Assembly: GCF_004799685.1 (NCBI RefSeq)
Contig: NZ_CP031312.1
Coordinates: forward strand, 333,863-397,862
From: Halobellus limi
GTDB lineage: Archaea > Halobacteriota > Halobacteria > Halobacteriales > Haloferacaceae
Reading direction: 5' to 3'
Length of the DNA stretch: 64,000 bases
Part shown: positions 32,359 through 41,636 of the stretch, in pieces
Layout: each line of letters begins with the position of its first letter
Position numbering within the stretch: position 1 is the first letter of the stretch
The notes under the pieces: model-generated
The model's input: the letters and a program-made list of their open reading frames with translations, nothing else
Told to the model about the DNA's origin: nothing
The model's database searches: none
Program-made: the position numbers and the translations under genes

Positions 32359-34152
32359 TCAGGCGGGAGTGATCGTCTCGTTGACGAGATACGTATCGTA
32401 CCCGCCGTTGGCGTACACCTGCGCGACGGTCGGGTCGGTCTCGAGTCGATCGAAGTCCTCGGCCGTGTACCGCCAGAACTGACGGTAATCCGGCCAGACT
32501 TCCGGGTAGAACTGACGCCCGGCAGACGTGATCACTAGGTAGTGGCTCTCGTTGTACTCGGCACCCAGAGTCTCGCCGTCGGCGTATCCGAAGTGATCCG
32601 GCGGTGGATCGGGATCCTTCGTGACGTTGTCCGAGTGGAATCCGATCAGCGCGTCCTCGAACCGATAGAGGTCGACGCCGTACTCCGCGTGCGGGCGGTC
32701 CATATCGCTGTACGTCAGGTGCCATCCTGCGCCGTCCAGTTCCATGTCGGTCACCTGCTGGTTGGTCCGCATCGTCAACGGGGAGTGGTGAGCCCCGAGG
32801 GTCGAAAGGACAACCAGTATCGTCAAGACGACGACCACCGCCCGCGGGACGTTAGGGTCCCAGTTCAACCGCTCGTAGAGGTCGAAGAAAAACGAGCCGA
32901 CGACGAGCACGGCGAAATACCGCGCGGCCATCAGCGGTCGACCGAACCCGACGATGAGATCGAAGAGGAGAAACAGGACGGAGACGCCGGCGAACGCCAT
33001 CGCGGTTGCGGAAAACGAGAGCTCGAAGACGCTCACCGAAAGCCGACGCCGGGCGCGTTTGACGAGCATCTTCGAGAAGTGGAGTCCGCTGACCCCAAGT
33101 AGAATCATCGAGATCCCGTACTCTAACAACAAAATCCTGAGCAGGTCGACCACCGCGGGAGATGTCCGAGAGACCGTGGAACTGTACGCGTCGAGTTGAG
33201 ACTCGCCGTTCGAGGCACCGAACAGCGTGTTCAGAACCGACTCCGCTCGGATAAGCATCCCCGCGAAGTTGTAGTACCACACGACGAACGCCCCCAGTGT
33301 GAGGCGGCGAACGGTTCCCGATCCGGTCAGCGCGGAACTGGCGGCGTCCGAAGACAGCAGTGCACCGCGGACTACCGACGTCTGGAAAACGGCGTATATG
33401 GTGAAGAATACCAGCGCGAACAGCGCCGTCAGCGGATGATAGATGACGAGAGCAACGAGCGAAACGGCCAATGCGAGCCGAATCGCGAACGCGTGCGTCT
33501 GCTGTTCTTTGACGAACAGATACAGCACGAACGGGAGGATCAACATACTCTGTGCGAACGGGGACGCGTTCATGTGCGCCGTCCCGCCGATCAACAGACA
33601 GACGAACGGGATACTGAACAGGGCCCGTCGCCTGTCGTACACCGTCGCGACCAACGCGATAGCCGCGAGCATCGAAAAGAGGCTAATGACGCCCGATACG
33701 GCGTTTATCACGCGCATCGGTTCGAGACCCGTGGCGTACGAGAGGGTGAGGACGAGCTGGTGGATGTTCGGGTAGATGAGTTCGCCGCTGAACCTCCCGG
33801 TTCTCTGGATGATCTGTATGAACCCCAGGTGGGTGAGGACGTCTGCCCGCTCGAAGTAGGTGTATCCTCGAACGTACGGTACGAAGACGAGAATCGAGTT
33901 ACAGAGGAGTATCAGTAAGAGCCCCAACTGCCAGTCCCGTCCCGGTTTCTCGTCGGGAAACGCGCCCCGAAGAATGAGCACTTGCCCGACAACTGTCGAG
34001 GCGACCAACATCGTCCAAAAGTACCACGGGAAGACCCGATAGATCGATATCTCGTACTGGTTGGCGGGAGGGGTCATCAAGATGATACCCGCTAGTATCA
34101 CGACCATTCCGAACCCTGCACCCACGAGCAGCTCCGATGGGATGCGTCTCAC
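32359..34152 (-). CDS. Polytopic membrane protein, glycan polymerase/GT-C-like
   Basis: The 597-residue protein has about 12 transmembrane helices (start MRRIPSELLVGAGFGMVVILAG) and a soluble C-terminal part (about 470-597). The loop after the third helix (YTYFERADVLTHLGFIQIIQRTGRF) and the next (LIYPNIHQLVLTLSYATG) resemble the first extracellular loops of GT-C glycosyltransferases and O-antigen polymerases. It may polymerise, ligate or extend the exported glycan using lipid-linked sugars. No single family can be named with certainty. Its ATG overlaps by ATGA the stop of a doubtful 79-codon ORF upstream (see 34153-34834). Confidence 0.65.
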   Translation of the reverse strand: MRRIPSELLVGAGFGMVVILAGIILMTPPANQYEISIYRVFPWYFWTMLVASTVVGQVLILRGAFPDEKPGRDWQLGLLLILLCNSILVFVPYVRGYTYFERADVLTHLGFIQIIQRTGRFSGELIYPNIHQLVLTLSYATGLEPMRVINAVSGVISLFSMLAAIALVATVYDRRRALFSIPFVCLLIGGTAHMNASPFAQSMLILPFVLYLFVKEQQTHAFAIRLALAVSLVALVIYHPLTALFALVFFTIYAVFQTSVVRGALLSSDAASSALTGSGTVRRLTLGAFVVWYYNFAGMLIRAESVLNTLFGASNGESQLDAYSSTVSRTSPAVVDLLRILLLEYGISMILLGVSGLHFSKMLVKRARRRLSVSVFELSFSATAMAFAGVSVLFLLFDLIVGFGRPLMAARYFAVLVVGSFFFDLYERLNWDPNVPRAVVVVLTILVVLSTLGAHHSPLTMRTNQQVTDMELDGAGWHLTYSDMDRPHAEYGVDLYRFEDALIGFHSDNVTKDPDPPPDHFGYADGETLGAEYNESHYLVITSAGRQFYPEVWPDYRQFWRYTAEDFDRLETDPTVAQVYANGGYDTYLVNETITPA

Positions 34153-34834
34153 GAGGTCTCGCTCCGTTTGTGATCTCGGTGTCCTGACTGAATCGGAGAC
34201 GGTCCGTCGAACCGTGTGGAGAGCCGCCTACGAGACGGCGGTTCGGGCGTCTGTCCGGGCTCCGCGAGCGAGAAGACACGACCCCACGATCCTTCCACAG
34301 GTCCTCTATGGCTACGCGGTATTGAGGGAGCTCTCGGCTGTGAGAGAGACGAGCGACCGTCGGTCGTCGTACAACGCTTTTGTCTCATCTTGTAGAGTGT
34401 CGCTTCAATCGGTGCTGGTGCTGCGAGGGGTTTGTTAGTCTGCTCCTACGACGAGTCACACGGCCGTGTCGTCGCATCCGGGAGTCCTCACGCGGCAGTT
34501 GGAAGTTGTCACACTCGCTGTCGCACGCGGTCGTACGATCGGATTGAAAACAGTTCAGTGACTCTAAAGGCGCGAGCGTATCGCCGTCGACAGCACGGGA
34601 CGAGAGGGGTCGCCGTCGGCTCACCCGTTTTTGTCTCATTAATTAAGTGGTCTGTATGCTAACTCCCTTTCATCGATGAACACCGTCTATCGGGAGCGAA
34701 ATGCCTCCATCGACCGGACTACACGAGACGAGTGGCCGATTTCGATTCGTCCTATTGGGGCGCACACGGATCTACACCGCACAAACTCCTCGTCGGTCGT
34801 CGGCGACCCGTTGCCCGCGGATGTGTGATACGCG
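34153..34834. other. Gene-poor 682-bp region with two chained minus-strand ORFs of doubtful coding value
   Basis: Two minus-strand frames, 34639-34385 (84 codons) and 34388-34149 (79 codons), both begin with nearly the same bases (ATGAGACAAAA, encoding MRQKR). They are joined to each other and to the membrane gene at 34152 by ATGA overlaps. Their products are Arg/Ser-rich, unlike haloarchaeal proteins, so they may not be translated. TATA-like CATACAGACCACTTAATTAA lies at about 34641-34660. Nothing else is seen. Confidence 0.4.
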
Positions 34835-35146
34835 ATGAGCGACTACAGCAAATCCCTGCTCGGAATGCGACAAGAAGGACCGTCCGAGGTAGACACGTTT
34901 CGACCGTTCGTTGCAACGCAGGCCGGGTGGCTCGCCGTTTCGGTTCCGATCGTCGCCTCGTTCGGAATGGCCTCGACAGAATCAGTGTTCGTCCTCGCGT
35001 TCGTCGGGTTCCTCTCCGCCTGTCTCCTGTTCGAGCCCGTCGAATCGAATCCGCGATGGTGGAGACTCTCTGTATGGGTTTCTCGCGGCGGGTTCGTGGT
35101 TCTCGGATACTGGGTCTTCCAACGGGCACGGGAACTGGGGATTTGA
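34835..35146 (+). CDS. Small membrane protein, unknown function
   Basis: The 103-residue product has a soluble N-terminus (1-25: MSDYSKSLLGMRQEGPSEVD) and three hydrophobic segments (about 29-46, 50-68 and 79-97), with VESNPRWWRLSVW between the last two. No family is recognised. The hydrophobic pattern and acidic N-terminus favour a real gene. It is convergent with the heparinase-like gene (ends 35194). Confidence 0.55.
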   Translation: MSDYSKSLLGMRQEGPSEVDTFRPFVATQAGWLAVSVPIVASFGMASTESVFVLAFVGFLSACLLFEPVESNPRWWRLSVWVSRGGFVVLGYWVFQRARELGI

Positions 35147-35193
35147 GCGGCCCGAGCCGTTTTCGGGTCCAACGACCGCGCTCTTCGCCTTCC

Positions 35194-37089
35194 CTACTCA
35201 CTCGTGGTTCGCGACGCCTTCTGCGTCTCCTCAGCAGTTGAGGTTTGGCCTGGTATCGCGTCGGTCGAGAACCGGGTGAGAACGTCGCTACCCGGTGGCG
35301 CTTCGACAGCGATCATCGCCCTGAGTTGTTCGCGCCCGTACTCCCCGAAGTATGGGGTTTGGGTGAGTCGGATCTGATCGGCCCCAGAAAACCGAACCGA
35401 CGCGATCCAGTCGCCGTCACGACGAACGTCGAACTCCGTGGCGCCGTCGGACGACTCACAGACGTCTGCAGTCGGATGAAAGTGGTATCGGACGGTGTAC
35501 GCCGCGCCGGAATCTCCCGTGACCGTATCAACGATCTCCCACCCGGAGTCGATCGTCGTGACCGTCCGTCGGTGTTCGTAGGAGGGGCCAGCGACGGTGC
35601 GTCGAATGTGCCGAGCTTCGATCCGTCCGGGCCCCTCGTCGACGACCGAAACGGACGTGCGCTTTCCCATCAGGAAGCTCCCGCCGATCGGAATCGGTTC
35701 GGTCCCGCCGTACTGTGCGGTGTTGTGGGCCGCCACGCTCCGTGCGTACTGCCGACGTTCGTTCGCTTCGTAGTCGTAGACGCCGGTGTCGGCGAGGACC
35801 GGATCGCCGTCCACCCAGAGGAGGACACTCAGTTGGTCGTTGTGTGAGTGCGCCGGGAGGTGCGGTGGGCCGACGTCTCCGACGTCGAAGAGGAGCGTCC
35901 CCGTGTCCGTGGGGAACGTTCGATAGCCCGCGCCGTCGGGGTGATGGAGTGAGCGCTCCGTCGGGGTCAACGAGCAGGCCCGGCAGTACGCGAGACACGT
36001 GCTCGCCTCGATCGCCTCCCCGTGTACGGAGTCGTTCAAAAGCGGGATCCTTCCGGCGGGTTCGACGAGTTGAGAGAGGAATCCCAGGGCGCGTTCGGCG
36101 GCCGTCTCGATACCCGTCGTCGAGCGCCCGATAGACGAAAGGAGGTCGTACGCCGTCGCGTATCGGCGAAGCACCGTAACGTGGTACATCGGACTCCGCT
36201 CGAAGTGACTGCCGTCGGCGAGGAACTGCTTCCGTGCAGCCTCCTCGAACAGATCGAGTCCCGTCGACTCCCACCCCGTGTCGTGTTCTCCGAAGAGCAC
36301 GCCGGCGGCGACCAGTGCGACGGCGTTCTCGATCAGGTGGTTACCGCCGATGTCGTGTTCCACGTGGTTTTCGAGGAACAGCGCGTTCTTGTAAATGATA
36401 CGCAGCAGCCGGTCGGGGACGGAGATATCGTCGTCGGCACACCAGGCGGCGTATCGACACCAGTGGAGCACCCGTAGCGACACCGCGTGGGGGATCCACG
36501 AGCGACGGAGGTACGGCCCCGCACCGATCGGGTTCGCCGCGTCCCACTCGAGCGCCTGCCGCTCCAGCGCCGCCCGGTGACCGTCGACGGCCGAGGCGGA
36601 CTCCTCGCTCAACGCCACCCACTCGAACCCCTGGAAGGATTCGAGCTTGAGCCGCCAGAGACGCGGGTACTCGTCGATCCGCTCGTGGTTCCAATCGATC
36701 TGCTCCCCGAAGTCGATCGTCCGGTCGAGGAAGGTGAACCGGCCGTTGGCCGCCTCGGACGCGGCCTCGCGATACCGCGCGCGCTCGGATTCGGTTAGAC
36801 TCTCTCTGAGTCTCGTGAGGTTGGCACTGACCGGCCCCGGCGTGATGGAGAGTTCGTCTGGGACTCGCTTTTCGTACCGGGCGTCGAAGTCCACAGGCAG
36901 GCGAGGGACGACAGCGTGACGGAGGCGACGTTCGAAGATTCCCGCGATCTGAACGGGTTTCATATTCCGGAGCGTGTGGTACGCCAACGGCCAATCGCCC
37001 GGGGTCGTCACCGATCGATCGGACCGTCGGCCGCTCTCAGTCCGACCGGACGGCGACCGGTCCGAAACCGTCTCGACCCGATCACTCAT
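35194..37089 (-). CDS. Heparinase II/III family protein
   Basis: The 631-residue protein has an N-terminal alpha/alpha-toroid domain (about 60-390) and a C-terminal beta-sheet domain. The family's conserved parts are visible: GGNHLIENAVALVAAG, FLADGSHFERSPMYHVTVLRRY and PPHLPAHSHNDQLSVLLWVDGDPVLADTGVYDYE, with the His/Tyr residues usually at the catalytic centre. The family includes lyases that cleave uronic-acid-containing polysaccharides by beta-elimination; homologues within glycan biosynthesis clusters trim or modify the polymer. No signal peptide is seen, so it probably acts in the cytoplasm or on a lipid-linked precursor. Its ATG overlaps the stop of the upstream GT4 gene (ATGA at 37086-37089). 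Confidence 0.87.
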   Translation of the reverse strand: MSDRVETVSDRSPSGRTESGRRSDRSVTTPGDWPLAYHTLRNMKPVQIAGIFERRLRHAVVPRLPVDFDARYEKRVPDELSITPGPVSANLTRLRESLTESERARYREAASEAANGRFTFLDRTIDFGEQIDWNHERIDEYPRLWRLKLESFQGFEWVALSEESASAVDGHRAALERQALEWDAANPIGAGPYLRRSWIPHAVSLRVLHWCRYAAWCADDDISVPDRLLRIIYKNALFLENHVEHDIGGNHLIENAVALVAAGVLFGEHDTGWESTGLDLFEEAARKQFLADGSHFERSPMYHVTVLRRYATAYDLLSSIGRSTTGIETAAERALGFLSQLVEPAGRIPLLNDSVHGEAIEASTCLAYCRACSLTPTERSLHHPDGAGYRTFPTDTGTLLFDVGDVGPPHLPAHSHNDQLSVLLWVDGDPVLADTGVYDYEANERRQYARSVAAHNTAQYGGTEPIPIGGSFLMGKRTSVSVVDEGPGRIEARHIRRTVAGPSYEHRRTVTTIDSGWEIVDTVTGDSGAAYTVRYHFHPTADVCESSDGATEFDVRRDGDWIASVRFSGADQIRLTQTPYFGEYGREQLRAMIAVEAPPGSDVLTRFSTDAIPGQTSTAEETQKASRTTSE

Positions 37090-38300
37090 CGGTCGATCAC
37101 CTCGTCGAGAATCGCGCTCAGCCTCCGGGCGACGATCGCCCGGTCGTAGTGTTCGACCATATGTTCCCGACCGTTCTCCCCCAACGACTCGCGGAGGGCG
37201 ACGTCCGTGAGCAACGAGTCGAACGCCTCCGCCAGCCGGTCGGCGTCGTTCTCCACGTGTATGCCGCCGCCGGACTCCTCGATCAGCGTCTCGATCTCGC
37301 CGGCACCGGTGGCGACGACCGGCAGTTCACAGGACATATACTCGTAGGCCTTCGTCGGAACCGCATACTCGAGCGTCTCCTCGCGCTTCAGCGGGGCGAC
37401 GCCGATCATCGCGTCGTCAAGAACGCCGGGAATCGTCTCTCTCGGGACGAGCCCCGTGAACTCCACGCGGTCGTCGAGTCCCTCCTCGGCGGTCACTCGC
37501 TTCAGCCGGTCGGTGATGTCGCCGTCGCCGACGATCTTGAGCGTCGCGCCGGGCGTCTCGACCGACGCCATCGCCCGAACGCAGGCGTCGAGGTCCTGTG
37601 CGTGACCGACGTTGCCGGTGTAGACGATCGTCGGGGCGGGATCGGTCTCCGTCGGTCGGTACCGGTCGGTGTCGACGCCGTTCGGGACGTGCCGGACGGT
37701 CGCCTCGTCGACGCCGTACCGTTCGACGAGCCGTTCTCCGAGGACGGTCGTCGTGACGGTGATCCGGTCGGCCGTCCGGAGGACGACCCGCTCGTACAGG
37801 CGGCTCGCCCGCTCGACGAACCCGCCGTCGGTGATGAAATCGAGACCGACAGCGGCGTCGATCCAGAGGTCGCGAACGTCGACGACCCACGGTTTCGGCG
37901 TCAGGAGACCGAACGGCAATCCGGCGAGACCGGTGAATATCGGCGGGGATGACGTGACGACGGCGTCGTACTCCCGGTAGTGAACCAGCAGCCACAGCAG
38001 GGCGTGTAGCGGGAAGAAGAGGTAGTACGCCATCCGACTCCAGAAGCTCGGGTCGGTCGTCGTCGGCTGCCACGCCCACAGACGATGGACCCTGACCCCG
38101 TCTCTCTCGTTCGAGGTCCGTCTGGTCCACGTCCGGGGAAACTGTCCGTGCGGGAACGCCGGCGGCGGCGCCAGGACCGTGACGTCCCACGCCTCCTCAC
38201 TGAGGTGCGTACACGTGTCGCGGATCCTGGAGGCGTTCCCCGACCGGTCCGGTGGGTAATGCTGGGAGACGACGACGACGTGCGGGTTGTCTTCGGACAT
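37086..38300 (-). CDS. GT4 family glycosyltransferase (WbuB-like)
   Basis: The 404-residue glycosyltransferase opens HVVVVSQHYPPDRSGNASRI, contains a hydrophobic membrane-associating segment (YYLFFPLHALLWLLVHY, about 92-109), WVVDVRDLWIDAAV, then the donor domain with VYTGNVGHAQDLDACVRAM, IVGDGDITDRLK and YAVPTKAYEYMSCELPVVATG. This is the WbuB-like GT4 subgroup acting in O-antigen-type assembly at the membrane. It is coupled to the heparinase-like gene, suggesting that transfer and trimming are linked. Three 24-bp tandem repeats lie upstream of its start. Confidence 0.88.
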   Translation of the reverse strand: MSEDNPHVVVVSQHYPPDRSGNASRIRDTCTHLSEEAWDVTVLAPPPAFPHGQFPRTWTRRTSNERDGVRVHRLWAWQPTTTDPSFWSRMAYYLFFPLHALLWLLVHYREYDAVVTSSPPIFTGLAGLPFGLLTPKPWVVDVRDLWIDAAVGLDFITDGGFVERASRLYERVVLRTADRITVTTTVLGERLVERYGVDEATVRHVPNGVDTDRYRPTETDPAPTIVYTGNVGHAQDLDACVRAMASVETPGATLKIVGDGDITDRLKRVTAEEGLDDRVEFTGLVPRETIPGVLDDAMIGVAPLKREETLEYAVPTKAYEYMSCELPVVATGAGEIETLIEESGGGIHVENDADRLAEAFDSLLTDVALRESLGENGREHMVEHYDRAIVARRLSAILDEVIDR

Positions 38301-38343
38301 GCGTTACCTGATCGGTTCGGGGACGTGCCGACTCATCCACGTG

Positions 38344-38415
38344 GTCGACACCGGCGTTCGATTCCGCGTCGACACCGGCGTTCGATTCCGAGTCGACACC
38401 GACGTTCGGTTCCGT
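38344..38415. repeat. Three 24-bp tandem repeats
   Basis: Units 38344-38367, 38368-38391 and 38392-38415 each begin GTCGACACC and continue GCGTTCGATTCCG-like. The first two differ by one base and the third by a few. They lie 43-115 bp upstream of the GT4 ATG at 38300, within the possible promoter or leader. There are no spacers and the array is short. The GTCGAC opening and ~24-bp period recall the array at 14423. Confidence 0.8.
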
Positions 38416-38479
38416 GAAGTCACTAGCGCGTCGTACCGCCGAGGGGCCCATTGTTACGATTCGACTACCGCGCCGTTTG

Positions 38480-39412
38480 TCACCTATTACCCGCGCCAGA
38501 GAAGCCCGTCGGCGACTCCCCGTCGACGAGCGTTTCGAGCCCCGCTTCGAGACCGACGGTCGGTTCGTATCCGAGACGCTCTCGGGCCCGGGAGACGTCG
38601 GCGCGGCTGTGTCTGATGTCGCCCTCCCGCGCCTCGGTGTGGACGACGGGCGAGTCGCTGCCGACGGCGTCCCTGACGCGTTCGGCGAGTCGGGTGATAC
38701 TCGTCGACGACCCGGTTCCGACGTTGTACGCGGTCCCGACGCCGTCGGTCTCGGCTGCCAGCCGGTTCGCCCGAACGACGTCGTCGACGTGGACGAAGTC
38801 CCGCGTCTGTTCGCCGTCGCCGTGCACCGTGATCGGATCGCCGTTTCTGGCCTGTTCGAGGAAGACCTCGATGACCCCGGCGTAGTCGCCGCCGGTCTGG
38901 CCGGGGCCGTACACGTTGAAGTAGCGGAGCGCGACGGTCTCCAGCCCGTAGAGGTCGTGATACAGTCGGGCGTAGTGGTCGGCGGCCAACTTGTCCAGCC
39001 CGTACGGCGACGTCGGAACGAGCGGGTCGGTCTCGGAGACGGGGACGCCCTCGGGATCGCCGTAGACCGCCGCGCTCGACGCGAGGACGACCCTGGCGTC
39101 GTGTCGGCGCGCGGCCTCCAGCACCCGAAGCGTCCCGGTGGCGTTGATCGCGTGGCTCTCGACCGGGTCGTCGATCGAGCCCGCGACGCTCACCAGCGCG
39201 GCCTCGTGAAAGACCACGTCGACGCCCTCTGTGGCCTTCTCGACGGCTTCCCGGTCGCGGACGTCTCCCTCGATCAGTTCGACGTCGCCGGGGAGCGCCT
39301 CTCCGGGTTCGACGTCGAGGACTCGAACGTCGGTTTCCGAGCGGAAGGCCTCTGCGAGGGCACCGCCGATGAACCCGGCCCCGCCGGTGATCAGGACGCG
39401 TCGTGCTTCCAT
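38480..39412 (-). CDS. NAD-dependent epimerase/dehydratase (UDP-sugar 4-epimerase-like)
   Basis: I start this 310-residue short-chain dehydrogenase at ATG 39412 (MEARRVLITGGAGFIGGALAEAF); the longer frame adds a basic leader. It has the G-x-x-G-x-x-G cofactor motif, DVEPGEALPGDVELIEGDVRD, the Ser…Y-x3-K catalytic set (ASSAAVYGD, SPYGLDKLAADHYARL) and LRYFNVYGPGQTGGDYAGVI. It probably converts a UDP-hexose (for example UDP-Glc/UDP-Gal or the GlcNAc pair). A TATA-like CCTACTAAACC lies about 35 bp upstream. It is followed on the same strand by the GT4 and heparinase-like genes. Confidence 0.88.
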   Translation of the reverse strand: MEARRVLITGGAGFIGGALAEAFRSETDVRVLDVEPGEALPGDVELIEGDVRDREAVEKATEGVDVVFHEAALVSVAGSIDDPVESHAINATGTLRVLEAARRHDARVVLASSAAVYGDPEGVPVSETDPLVPTSPYGLDKLAADHYARLYHDLYGLETVALRYFNVYGPGQTGGDYAGVIEVFLEQARNGDPITVHGDGEQTRDFVHVDDVVRANRLAAETDGVGTAYNVGTGSSTSITRLAERVRDAVGSDSPVVHTEAREGDIRHSRADVSRARERLGYEPTVGLEAGLETLVDGESPTGFSGAGNR

Positions 39413-39825
39413 ACGCGGCAGTCCGGGCGACAGCCGGTTTAGTAGGCGGAACCTTCTCGGGGAACGCCCCGGACGAAAGTCGTCGCTCGGGACTTCCATT
39501 CCGCTCCGCGGAAGGCAGAAGCGTCGCTCGCGCGGTGAATCGTCTCGGAGTCAAGCCCCGGAGCTTTCGCTCCGCTCGCCGAGTAAAATCGGGACCCGGA
39601 CCGTGGCACACAGTTGCTGGCACACAAGCTGTTGTTATTATCTCGCGACCAGGGTCCCGTTTACACCAACGGTCGCAGGTGTTATCAAATTGACGGACGG
39701 TCGAATCGACCTGACGGGCGATCGCACCGACGCCCCGGTCGCAACACGGAGCCGCGTTCGGCCCGGGCGACGCCGTGTTGGGACGTTCAGGAAACCGAAA
39801 CCGTCGCACACGGAAAGACGAACGT
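39413..39825. other. Gene-less 413-bp region between glmS and the epimerase gene
   Basis: No gene is seen. A TGGCACACA direct repeat pair lies at about 39603-39624, and a TATA-like sequence for the epimerase gene lies at about 39441-39452. Frames here are shadow-like and rich in Arg and Ser. Confidence 0.4.
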
Positions 39826-41636
39826 TCACTCGACGGTGACGCTCTTCGCGAGGTTCCGCGGCTTGTCGATCGGGCGCGACAACTCGTCGGCCGCCAGATA
39901 CGAGACGAGCTGGAGCTGGACGTTCGCCAGGATGCCGGCGACGTCGTGGTGGGTGTCCGGAACGCGGAGCACGTGGTCGGCGTAATCGTCGACCTCTCTG
40001 TAGCCGTCTGCGGCGACCGCGACCACCGGAGCGTCCCGGGCGCGCACCTCCTTGACGTTGTGCAGGGTCTTCGTGTCGTTTCGCCCGGTGAAGACCGCGA
40101 AGACGGGGGTCTGGTCGGTGACGAGCGCCAGCGGGCCGTGTTTCAGCTCCGCGGCGGAGAACCCCTCGGCGTGGTCGTACGTGATCTCCTTGAACTTCAG
40201 CGCGCCTTCGAGTGCGACGGGATGACCGATGCCGCGGCCGATGAAGAAGTACGACTCGCTGTCGTGGTAGGCCTTCGCGACCGACTCCGCCGTCGATTCG
40301 TCGAGGACGCGCTGGACGTCGTCGGGGAGCACCGAAAGCGCGTCGAGCAGATCGCCCGTTGCGGCCGGGGTCCCACCGCGGACGTCCCGGCTCAGCCGCT
40401 CGCTCAGGAGTATCAGCGTCGCGACCTGCGCCGAGAACGACTTCGTGGCCGCGACGCCGATCTCGGGGCCGGCGCGGATGTACACCGTGTCCTCGCACTC
40501 CCGCGTGAGCGTGGACCCGACGACGTTCGTCAGGGCGAGCGTGTGCGCCCCCGTTCCCTGGACGCTCCGGATCGCCGACAGCGTGTCGGCCGTCTCCCCG
40601 CTCTGGGAGACGGCGATCACGAGCGTCCCGTCGTCCGCGGGCGGCGGGTTCGAGCCGTACTCTCCCGAGAGGAACGCCTGCGCGGTGATCCCGCGCTCGG
40701 CGAGCAGGGTCTGGGCGTACATCGCCGCGTGGTAGGAGGTCCCCATCGCGACGAGGTGGACCGATCTCACGTCGGAGAACGCCCCCGGGGGGAGCTCTTC
40801 GAGTTCCACGCGGCCGTCCAACTGGTTGCTCCGCCCGCGGATCGTCTGCCGCAGCGCGGTCGGCTGTTCGTAGATCTCCTTCAGCATGTAGTGGTCGTAT
40901 CCGCCCTTGCCGGCGTCGTTCGGGTCCCACTCGACGGTCTCGACCGGACGGTCGACCGCGACTCCGTCGCCGTCGGTGATCGCGTAGCCGTCCGGACGCA
41001 TCGTGACGACGTCGCCGTCCTCGACGTAGACGACCTCGTCGGTGTACTCCAGGAAGGCGGGCACGTCGCTGGCGAGGTAGAAGCGGTCCTCGGACCGGCC
41101 GAGCACCAGGGGCGACCCGCTCCGGGTGCCGAACACGGTGTCACTCCCCTCGAACACGGCGGCGATCGCGTAGCTCCCCGAGATGCGATCGATCGCCCGT
41201 CTGAAGGCCTTTTCAGGCGAATAGCCCGCAGAGAGGAACTCCTCGATGAGGTGTGGAACGACCTCTGTGTCCGTCTCGCTGGTGAACTCGTGCGTCGAGA
41301 GCTCGGATTTGAGTTCGGCGTGGTTGTCGATGATCCCGTTGTGAACGACGGCGACCTCCGACAGGCAGTCGGTGTGCGGGTGGGCGTTCGCGTCCGTCGG
41401 GGGCCGTGGGTCGACCAGCGCGTGTGACCGACGCCGATACGGCCCCGGATCGACGCCGTCGAGACGGCGTCGCACAGGGCGTCGATCTCGCCGGCGCGTT
41501 TGATGACGTCCAGCCCGTCGGCGTTCGCGGTGGCGATGCCGGCGGAGTCGTACCCGCGGTACTCCAGGTTCCGGAGCCCCGACACGAGTTCGTCGACGGC
41601 GTCGCCGCGGCCGACGCGTGCGGTGATCCCGCACAT
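39826..41636 (-). CDS. glmS: Glutamine-fructose-6-phosphate aminotransferase, frameshifted
   Basis: GlmS makes glucosamine-6-phosphate from fructose-6-phosphate and glutamine. The reading frame from ATG 41636 starts MCGITARVGRGDAVDELVSG with the catalytic Cys2 and runs through GVGHTRWSTHG. It then shifts: the remainder (PTDANAHPHTD…SVTVE), with both SIS domains (AMGTSYHAAMYAQ; YFFIGRGIGHPVALEGALKFKEITY), lies in another frame. The break is in a run of five C at 41399-41403 (minus-strand GGCCCCCG); a sixth C restores one frame of exactly 603 residues. A sequencing error or recent mutation is likely. It overlaps by one base the stop of the GlmU-like gene (TAATG). Confidence 0.9.

Noticed and set aside
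38344..38415. Possible CRISPR array
   Set aside because: Three direct 24-bp repeats without spacers; no cas genes.
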